This document shows, in pieces, positions 56,609 to 64,000 of a DNA stretch of 64,000 nucleotides (the first letter of the stretch is position 1; every line of letters starts with the position of its first letter). This DNA is from Euclidia mi (Eukaryota; Arthropoda; Insecta; Lepidoptera; Erebidae), in contig OX123187.2 of NCBI GenBank assembly GCA_944739405.2, positions 80,150,450 through 80,214,449 on the forward strand, given 5' to 3'. Under the pieces are notes generated by a model. That model saw nothing but the letters and a program-made list of their open reading frames with translations. It ran no database searches and was not told the DNA's origin. The position numbers and the translations under genes were made by a program.

Positions 56609-59459
56609 CCACCTTCATATACTCCATCAAAATATAGCAGGCTTAATGAGTAAATCGGATAAACTAACGATCAAATTGGAGGAACTATATAACAAGGGAA
56701 CTACAATAGATATTATCTGTATTACGGAGCACTTTGTTCGAACGGGATATGAGCATCTGTTACATGTACCAAATTTTTGCCCGGCTGCTTTCTTTTCTAG
56801 GAATAAAAAGCGAGGTGGAGCATGCATTCTCGTTAGATCGGGACTACAATACAGAGAAATATCCGACGTTGCAAAACTATCAGTGTCAGGTGTCATTGAA
56901 TGTTGCGCAATAGAAGTGATACCCCACAAAATTATTATTATCTGTATGTATAGGGTACCTAAACATAATTACACAGTATTCTATGAAAAGTTAGATACCA
57001 TTCTTAAGAAAGTCTGTCTTCACTCAAATCGAAAAGTCATCTTGTGCGGAGATTACAATATAGATGTTCTAAAAAGAAACAAAATAACATTAGAGTTAGA
57101 ACACTTTCTCATGCAGTATAATTTAAAATTGGCTCTTTATGCACCCACGAGATTAAGTAGTCGCACGTGCATCGATAACTTTGCACATAATTACCGAAAG
57201 GAGTGCAAAGCAAAAGTAACAGATCTTGCTCTTTCGGATCATACAAGCCAAATACTTAAAGTTCCAGTTAACAAAAGTTGTAAATTAAAATTTTGGAAAG
57301 CAAAGAAATTTGATATATCAACAGAAAACCTAAAAAAGTTTAAAACTCATCTAAGCTGTTTATCCTTCGCGCAAGTATACAATTCAAAAAATGCAGATGA
57401 AGCTTTCAACAACTTCATGGATGATTTCTCACTACTATATAAATTGTGCTTTCCACAGAAAATTATAACCATAAAAACTAATAAGGCAACAAAATGGTTA
57501 TCTCACGGCATAAAATTGTGTAGTAGGAAACAAAGACAACTACTTTGGACATACAGATTAAAACCAAATTTACAAAATAAAACAGCGTTCAAAACATATA
57601 CTCAGCTCTTTAAGAAAATTATAAAATTAACTCAAAAATCGCGTAATAATCATTTCATTACTACATCACAAAACAAATCCAAAGCTACTTGGCAAATAAT
57701 AAATAAACCTAAACTACGTCTACCTCACGAAAGTATAGCGTGCATAAAAAAAGATGATAAGACATTTACACATCCCCTGACTATTGCTAATTTATTTAAT
57801 AATTATTTTATTGATGAAATTGAAAATAATAAAAATTCTGACATTTCCTTTAATTATTCTAATTTTAATACTTTGACATTAAATTCTTTATTTATGCAAC
57901 CTGTAACAATGAATGACGTAATTAAAATCATTAATAACCTAAAATGTACGAATACTGTCGGATATGACGGTATATCCACAAAGGTTATTAAATACACGAA
58001 GGATGTAATAGCATCCCCACTTGAACACATTATAAATCGAAGCATTACGGATGGCATTTTCCCTCTAAACCTGAAGAATGTTATTATTAAGCCCATACAC
58101 AAAAAAGATGATAAGACAAATTTAAAAAATTATAGACCTATAGCCAAAATTCCCATCTTCTCTAAAATATTCGAGAAAGTTATATATAACTCGTTATATA
58201 CCTATTTCGAGAAATTTGAATTATTCTCCAAAGAGCAAAAGGGGTTCCGGAAAAAAACAAATATTAATATGGCAATTTTTGACCTATTAGACAATGTAAT
58301 GACTGCTGTAGATAAAAGTAATCCAGTATGTGCAATTTACACGGACATGACCAAAGCATTCGATTATGTGGACCATAAAATCTTGTCACGCAAACTGCAT
58401 GGTTATGGCGTAAGAGGAAACGTACTGCAACTTTTAGAGTCTTATCTTTGTAATAGAATACAATATACGGAAATCACAAGAATATGTCCCAAGAGCAAAT
58501 TAGAAAGGATATTCTTATCAAGTCCAAGATACATTAAATACGGTGTACCACAAGGCAGCGTGCTGGGCCCGTTACTATTTTTAATTTATATTAATGATTT
58601 GCCAAAAATAACACCACATAAAATGGTACTCTTTGCGGACGACAGCACAGCTATAATAAAGTGTAAAAATAAAGTGGATTACGAGAAAGAGATAAACGCA
58701 TGTCTGTATACTATTATAGAGTGGCTTCAAAATAATAATTTAGTGATCAATTTAAGTAAGACCAAAGTTATGCATTTCCATCAGCGCTGTGAAATACCAA
58801 ACATTAACATTTCGTATAAGGATGTCAATATTGAGGCAACAACTATGTGCAAATTCTTGGGTATAATAATGGATAACCAACTAAATTGGAAGCCTCATGT
58901 TGAAGCATTATGCAAAAGACTGAGCAAAACCGCATACGCCCTGTTTCAACTGTCACGAAGGGTTAACAGTCAAGCTCTCCTTACAGCATACCATGGCTTG
59001 GCACAATCAGTTTTACGGTACGGAATTGTGTTTTGGGGGCAGTCCACTGATAGGGAGCTGGTATTTAGGATTCAAAAACGATGTGTAAGATCTATGTGTG
59101 GTATCAAGGTAACTGACAGCTGCGTTCCTTATTTTAAATCTTTAAACATTTTAACATTACCATCACTGTATATATTGGAAACGGCACTATTTGTAAAATG
59201 CAATCCACACTTATTTACAAGATTGTCTGATGTCAGAAAGGGTCCAATACGTGCTCAATATCAAAACCAATTAAGTAACATCAAATGCAAAACAACATTA
59301 ATGCAGAAAAGTTTTTTTGGTCTCGCACCGCGAATTTATAATAAAGTACCCGAATCTATCAAGAATATGCCACTAAAACTGTTTAAAAAGAGATTTAATG
59401 AATTATTAATAGAGAAATGTTATTATAATATTGACGAATTCCTGAATGATAAACTGTAA
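56538..59459 (+). CDS. LINE ORF2: APE endonuclease and reverse transcriptase
   Basis: The 973-residue protein is uninterrupted. An AP-type endonuclease occupies about residues 28-240: Q-N-I (31-33), I-T-E-H (62-65), G-D-Y-N (171-174), S-D-H (233-235). The RT follows, with K-N-Y-R-P-I (530-535), Y-T-D-M-T-K-A-F-D (601-609), G-V-P-Q-G-S-V-L-G-P (669-678) and active site F-A-D-D (699-702). All catalytic positions I can check are present. It would nick target DNA and copy the element RNA from the nick. The start at 56538 lies inside ORF1, so translation may use reinitiation or frameshifting. Confidence 0.9.
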   Translation: MIAYLTIRIYLLIHNKVIESFFFNHLHILHQNIAGLMSKSDKLTIKLEELYNKGTTIDIICITEHFVRTGYEHLLHVPNFCPAAFFSRNKKRGGACILVRSGLQYREISDVAKLSVSGVIECCAIEVIPHKIIIICMYRVPKHNYTVFYEKLDTILKKVCLHSNRKVILCGDYNIDVLKRNKITLELEHFLMQYNLKLALYAPTRLSSRTCIDNFAHNYRKECKAKVTDLALSDHTSQILKVPVNKSCKLKFWKAKKFDISTENLKKFKTHLSCLSFAQVYNSKNADEAFNNFMDDFSLLYKLCFPQKIITIKTNKATKWLSHGIKLCSRKQRQLLWTYRLKPNLQNKTAFKTYTQLFKKIIKLTQKSRNNHFITTSQNKSKATWQIINKPKLRLPHESIACIKKDDKTFTHPLTIANLFNNYFIDEIENNKNSDISFNYSNFNTLTLNSLFMQPVTMNDVIKIINNLKCTNTVGYDGISTKVIKYTKDVIASPLEHIINRSITDGIFPLNLKNVIIKPIHKKDDKTNLKNYRPIAKIPIFSKIFEKVIYNSLYTYFEKFELFSKEQKGFRKKTNINMAIFDLLDNVMTAVDKSNPVCAIYTDMTKAFDYVDHKILSRKLHGYGVRGNVLQLLESYLCNRIQYTEITRICPKSKLERIFLSSPRYIKYGVPQGSVLGPLLFLIYINDLPKITPHKMVLFADDSTAIIKCKNKVDYEKEINACLYTIIEWLQNNNLVINLSKTKVMHFHQRCEIPNINISYKDVNIEATTMCKFLGIIMDNQLNWKPHVEALCKRLSKTAYALFQLSRRVNSQALLTAYHGLAQSVLRYGIVFWGQSTDRELVFRIQKRCVRSMCGIKVTDSCVPYFKSLNILTLPSLYILETALFVKCNPHLFTRLSDVRKGPIRAQYQNQLSNIKCKTTLMQKSFFGLAPRIYNKVPESIKNMPLKLFKKRFNELLIEKCYYNIDEFLNDKL

Positions 59460-59811
59460 CTATTTTGAAACAAAAAAAATAATTTTATTCTGTACTGTTT
59501 GACATATAAATTATTTCTATATTATCTATATCGCAAATTATTTCTTTATTAAAATTATTAAATTTCTATTTTAAACTTGATTTTGACATTGATTATTTAC
59601 TATTACTTCCTTTGTTTATTATTAAATTATGACATTATGTTTTCTTTTTATTTAATTTGTATTTTTGTTAACTTATTAGTGAATGAAGCGTAGACAATTT
59701 TTGTATAATATTAATATATTTGTATGTCTTTAAGGCAAAACACAGCGCACTCGAAATTGTAAACACACAAGACCTAAAATTATAATGTTACCTGTGTTTG
59801 ACAAATAAATG

Positions 59812-59846
<35 letters not shown>
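59812..59846 (+). repeat. (ATT)n tail of the LINE
   Basis: About twelve ATT units end the element after AAATAAATG. CR1/L2-type LINEs usually end in such microsatellites. Confidence 0.9.
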
Positions 59847-60181
59847 CGTAAAGTTGAGTTTATTTGGCCATGGTATGATTTTAAGGAGAAGCAACGGAGT
59901 TAAGGAGCTATAAACTGTCAAAATGTTTATTCTTTACTTTTTATATTTAAATAGATGACGGACACTTGAGAAGTATATCCTTTATTGCAGGGACATAACT
60001 AAATAATATAATCAAAAGACACATGATAAGGGTCACGCTAGATTGAAAAATAATTGTATTTTGTTCAAATCGAAGCTACAACACTTGAGGCAGTAATAAG
60101 CATCGTGGCGGCTACTTAAACCACTGCGTTGTTTGTGCAGAAATGTATGATTTTTCTCTCTTAAGACTAGTGCGTCTGACC
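59847..60181. other. Unrecognised sequence
   Basis: No feature is supported between the LINE tail and the MITE. Confidence 0.4.
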
Positions 60182-60327
60182 ACTTACGGCTGGACCTGAA
60201 TGAATTGATGGATTTGGGTACTGGAGATACATATTTGACATCTTTTGTATGAAGCTTATGTCAAATTAATATGTATCTCTAGAAGCCCAATCCATGGATG
60301 GATCAAATATTAGGACCGGCCGTAAGT
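60182..60327. mobile_element. Foldback MITE, 146 bp
   Basis: Arms 60182-60241 and about 60258-60327 are inverted copies (ACTTACGGCYGG at the ends, AGATACATAT inside) with a short loop. There is no coding capacity. Confidence 0.7.
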
Positions 60328-60906
60328 TGCTTTTCTCCTACCACTGTTCCCCTTTTGTAGACAGGGCAACCTTATATAGGATTCTATTCTTAATAGCCTT
60401 CAGTGCGTATAAAATGGCGTTCCAACCCTGAGAGCCTTTTACGAGGTACGACGTATTCAAATTAGATATATAAACGCAGGTGTAAGCGACGTACCTGTGA
60501 AATTGTAGGGATAATGGGTGCTGATGTCATGGGCGTAGTGGTTCAGTGGCTAGTATTTTAGTTATAAAGTATATAACGTAAAGGTGTGGGTATATCAGAA
60601 TTGCGCAGCGAATATTTTTTCTTTTTGATGCTAGTGGCTATATCTACCTGTCTATGTCTGCTTCTTGTTGTTGTAAATATTAAAGTTAAATACAGTTTTT
60701 GTTACCACTGGTATTATCATCTTATTATCTTGGTTTTAATGCGAATATTTGCCTACTTGTAAGGCTTATTTATTGAAATGATCAGATTTCTGATACACGA
60801 TGGCAAAGTGGTTTGGTACGGACTTAGCAACGTGCCCTGTGGTGTGAACTCCTCTTAAGGTAGTCCCACGCTTAGGCCGTTTTCTGGCATCAGCTATTAT
60901 AGTTTA
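60328..60906. other. Unrecognised sequence
   Basis: No feature is supported. Confidence 0.4.
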
Positions 60907-61112
60907 CTAGTCGACGCCAGCGGCTTCGCACGCACATATTTTCGAATTTCCCGTTTTGCCCGATCCCGTGCGAATTTCGGGAAATCCCTTCTTAGTGCAC
61001 CCCTACGGTCCCCAAGGAACATACATGGAAATTTCAGCTTCCTGCGCCCAATAGTTTCGGCTTTAGTGTGTCTGTCAGTCAGTCAGTAACGCAAGGATTT
61101 TATATATTAAGA
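60907..61112 (-). mobile_element. Non-autonomous Helitron, minus strand
   Basis: Reading the minus strand it starts A|TCTTAATATATAAAATCC and ends CTAG|T. It is the same length (206 bp) as 37576-37781. Confidence 0.8.
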
Positions 61113-61216
61113 TTTGTGATGGTGGTAAAAGATTTTGTAGCAGAGTGTAAAATCTTCGTACCGTCACCGGCGATACAGGATTTAAAGGTAGTGCGGTAGT
61201 TGTCTTTAAAATTATA

Positions 61217-61412
61217 TGAGGAAGCCGCAGGTGCGCCTGCACATTAATTTTCAATTTAACCCTTTCCTCCAGATCCCGTGAGGACCCCTTCTTAGTGCAC
61301 TACTACGGTCTTCAAGGAACACACATGCCAGATTTTAGCTTATTTTGCCCAATAATTTTGGCTGTGCGTTGTCTGTCAGTCCGTCAGTAACACAAGAGTT
61401 TTATAAATCCAG
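61217..61412 (-). mobile_element. Diverged Helitron remnant, minus strand
   Basis: It keeps CCCTTCTTAGTGCAC, then GTCTGTCAGTCCGTCAGTAA, in the family order, but the ends are degraded. Confidence 0.55.
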
Positions 61413-61584
61413 ATAAATTCAGGAGATTACAAGTTAATTACTTCGGCCGAATCTCAATGGCCTTGATCTCATTAGACCAGAAAGCCACAAATTAGAAGGC
61501 CGTCACATTTGAATAATTTTATCGGCGAAGCGGCAACCGAACCGCGGCACTAATTTCTGAACCCGAACTAACCACAGGGCGTAC

Positions 61585-62190
61585 TTTTTTATTTATTTTT
61601 TTTGGTGTCGGGTTGGAAAATCCTCATGGAGTCCCTCCGCCCTGGGGGAAGGACGAAGGGGACTGTCAGACTCTTACTGACTAAAAACCAACCCATGTTC
61701 CTCGCGTACCCGTGTGTCGGAGGGTCGGGTATCGCTGAAGCATTCCTCGCTACCCCCCGACGGGTATTGGCCCGCCAGATGGTCAGGCGGGCCCCGAACA
61801 AAACCCCTTCGGCGGCGGATGAAGGTGTTGGGCTCCGCCGCCAAAACACTCAGCGGCCGCAGAGGATAGGGAGGACGGCAACGCAACACCGCATCTCCTC
61901 TTCCTCTGCGGCCCCACCGCGACGCAACGATGGCGCGCCCCCATTTGGTCGCGGGAGATAGGGCGCGCGGCAACGCAACACTGACACGCCTCTCCTCCTG
62001 CGACCGCACCCGACTGCGAGGGACAGAAGAACTGTCCCTCGCATCCGCCCCTATGGACGCATCCTGAGCAGGCCTCCGTCAAGCCCACGCGGAGCGTCCC
62101 CTCCTGGATCCCTCTTAGCTTCACCGCGGGTGACCAATCCACGGTTACTGAGCCCTCCCACCACGACAAGGTGGAGATCCCACGGGGGGG
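61585..62190 (-). mobile_element. GC-rich SINE-like retroposon with 15-bp TSD
   Basis: A 606-bp GC-rich block has an A-rich tail on the minus strand (left end). Flanking it is AACCACRGGGCGTAC (61570-61584, 62191-62205; one difference). The minus strand begins near GTGGGATCTCCACCTTGTCG, a phrase found in 5' regions of R1-group LINEs as I recall them. The long frames on both strands are GC-rich shadows without domains. I infer a SINE or an internally deleted LINE derivative. Confidence 0.7.
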
Positions 62191-62205
62191 AACCACGGGG
62201 CGTAC

Positions 62206-63540
62206 TGCCGTCTATTGTAGGTTACTTTCAAATAGCGGGGTAACTTTGATGATTACTTTTTATGGATGCTTTTTCATTAAAATATCATTTTATATGGAAC
62301 GCAGGCATTATATTTTTTTTTGTTGGCATCTTTGACTGTTCAGTTATCTTTCTTCAATGCGTGTGCATTGGTATTGATAACGGTCTTCGTTTAAAAAAAT
62401 ATTCATTTCATGTACGTGCAAACCCAAGAAATATTGTGTGGGATAACTTCAAAGCTACAAAAGTTGGTATTATTTTTGTCGATGATTTAGTTATTTCAAA
62501 TGATGAAATGGTATCTTCCGAGTAAAATTAATTGATTGCCTTGGGTAGATGGTGGCCATATTTTGTTTTATTATGAGTATTTGTTCCTGGGTTTATTTTG
62601 ATAGGTGGTACGGGGCAACATTGATATACAATCAAAGTAACCCCAAGATTAATTTAAACAAATCTCTAGGTAATAAGTACAGTTTATCAAAGATACCCAC
62701 TTTTACAGATAAAGTGGTGCGAAACTATAAAAAACGCCTTGTACCCCAATTATAGGAACTATACGGAAGAAATACTTGCAGAAGTGTAGCAAAAAGTTAC
62801 CGATGGAGTTAAGCGATGTAAAAGAGCTATGAGCAAGCAAATTACATTGATGAAAATAATTGTGTAATGATCTCAATATTTCTCCCACAAGACTGTTGAT
62901 TGTGTAGTTCCTGATATCGTAACTAAATGTATAAGAAAAGTTGATAATTTTCTCTAATTAAAATTAAAAAGGGCTGATTATTCTAAGTAATAATTTAGTA
63001 GTGAAACATTTTCGATTTTTCTTTTTTGCAAGGAGTTTTGAGTTTTTTAAAGATTTTAAGTTTTTAAAGACTTTAAAGCTTTATTTAGTATATGATGTTA
63101 CAGTTTGATTGTTTTTTGTGTCATATGTTTGATTATCCTAAAACAATTGTGTTATTTTTCAACCTTGTAAACTGCTTAAAATCTGTTATCAATGTAACCC
63201 CTGTAATCAAAGTCGCCCCACCGATTTTTAAATTGCTCTAATGAAATCTAAGTAATCAATATTTCTTTTTGTTTTTGCTTTTTACTCCTGTTAAGGGATA
63301 CTATGATATTCCGTCATAAAGTCGTGGCCTATCAAAATAACCCCATTGCAAGTATAAAGTTGAATCGACACTTAGTGAATTTTTACGCCAAAACTATAAA
63401 CGCAATTTTTTTTTATTGCCCTATTATGATAGCAGATCCCAAGTTGGCAATACAGTATTTATTTTGTATTTTTCTAGCATAAACTGGCAAAGTTATGATC
63501 AATTGAATTTTAAAATTAATCAAAGTATCCCCATTTTACG
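62206..63540 (+). mobile_element. Decayed pogo-like DNA transposon region
   Basis: At about 62708-62860 a frame reads V-R-N-Y-K-K-R, then after stops Y-T-E-E-I-L-A-E-V and V-T-D-G-V-K-R. This resembles the N-terminal DNA-binding part of pogo-like transposases (V-R-x-Y-K-R-K). The catalytic domain is absent. The motif ATCAAAGTAACCCC and its variants recur on both strands through the region. The borders are not defined. Confidence 0.45.
62237..63532. repeat. Iterated 14-bp motif
   Basis: ATCAAAGTAACCCC-like copies lie at 62237-62250 (inverted), 62612-62625 (inverted, diverged), 62631-62644, 63188-63201, 63206-63219, 63331-63344 and 63519-63532. Confidence 0.7.
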
Positions 63541-64000
63541 GTACTTAATACATTATTCACCATTCGTTCGAATTTTAGTATATGGTAAAATCATCACGGT
63601 ATAAACCATGATAAGTATTTAGATATTTTGTTGAAAATAGAACTATTATTTTGTAAAATAATATATTTCGTGTCATGTCAGCTTAGAGACGTCTACTGGA
63701 CATAGGCAAAAATATTACTTATTTTTCCATTGAAACTAATATTCTAGTGTATGTGTGTTCTGTTTTGTATTCCAATATAAAAATTATATTTGTATTTGGA
63801 ACGATATCCAATACCGAATACAGATTTCTCCTTCTTTGATAACGTTTATTTTATTAGGGATACCAATAATATTATTGAAGATCATAATGAATATATCCAA
63901 AAGCAACAAAAATAGTCACCTCAACGTGCCAATTTCAACCATTAAAGCACTTTACAACATTATCAAAACAAGACTCGTTTGCGTCACATTTAATTGCGTG
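63541..64000. other. AT-rich end of the window
   Basis: A short LINE-tail-like phrase is near 63690 (GACGTCTACTGGACATAGGC). Nothing else is supported. Confidence 0.4.

Larger units (their letters stand above)
55118..59846 (+). mobile_element. CR1-group LINE, both ORFs open
   Basis: A 5' region (55118-55504), ORF1, ORF2, an AT-rich 3' UTR and an (ATT)n tail follow in order. The 5' end is unclear because of the gap. The two ORFs are uninterrupted, which is rare in this window. ORF1 with a coiled coil and an SGNH-like domain points to the CR1/L2 group, but the clade is an inference. Confidence 0.88.

Noticed and set aside
61602..62196. Long frames on both strands in the GC-rich block
   Set aside because: They overlap on all frames, have no domain and follow from high GC content. 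The unit behaves as a retroposon.
62262..62525. 87-codon plus-strand frame
   Set aside because: It lies in the decayed pogo-like region, has no start context and no domain that I can recognise.

Overview
The window is repeat-dominated insect DNA, most likely from a moth or butterfly. It is AT-rich and has no bacterial-type operons. It carries BEL/Pao and Copia LTR retrotransposons, RTE-type and CR1-type LINEs, tRNA-derived SINEs, short Helitrons ending in CTAG, and several foldback or MITE elements of kinds common in Lepidoptera. That assignment is an inference from repeat families, because no conserved host gene could be named.

Layout: 1-591 is a broken RTE LINE. 1.2-2.25 kb holds a run of plus-strand reading frames with a good start codon and splice signals, the best host-gene candidate. 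2.4-9.7 kb is SINEs, a MITE and LINE remnants. 10.0-18.8 kb is a BEL/Pao element with two 578-bp LTRs, interrupted in its RT region by a LINE fragment flanked by CTTTG. 20.5-27.6 kb is a second, older BEL/Pao element on the minus strand (214-bp LTRs, 5-bp target duplication AAGTT), which itself carries a foldback insertion. 28-42 kb is mostly unrecognised AT-rich DNA sprinkled with SINEs, LINE tails, Helitrons, a Harbinger-like element and a long inverted-repeat element; a possible 90-bp host exon lies on the minus strand near 41.85 kb. 42.3-45.4 kb is a near full-length RTE LINE (14-bp target duplication). 49.9-54.6 kb is a Copia element on the minus strand with a half-tRNA-type primer site. 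A 200-N gap lies at 54.9-55.1 kb. 55.5-59.85 kb is a CR1-group LINE whose two ORFs are both open. 60-64 kb has MITEs, Helitrons, a GC-rich SINE-like insertion with a 15-bp target duplication and a decayed pogo-like region with an iterated 14-bp motif.

The genes do not form a pathway. They are independent replication modules (gag, protease, RT, RNase H, integrase, endonuclease), mostly broken, plus non-autonomous passengers. Only the CR1-group LINE looks potentially functional. The most unusual recurrent signal is a set of perfect short hairpins inside repeat copies whose paralogues in the same window lack them, which resembles template-switch mutation.
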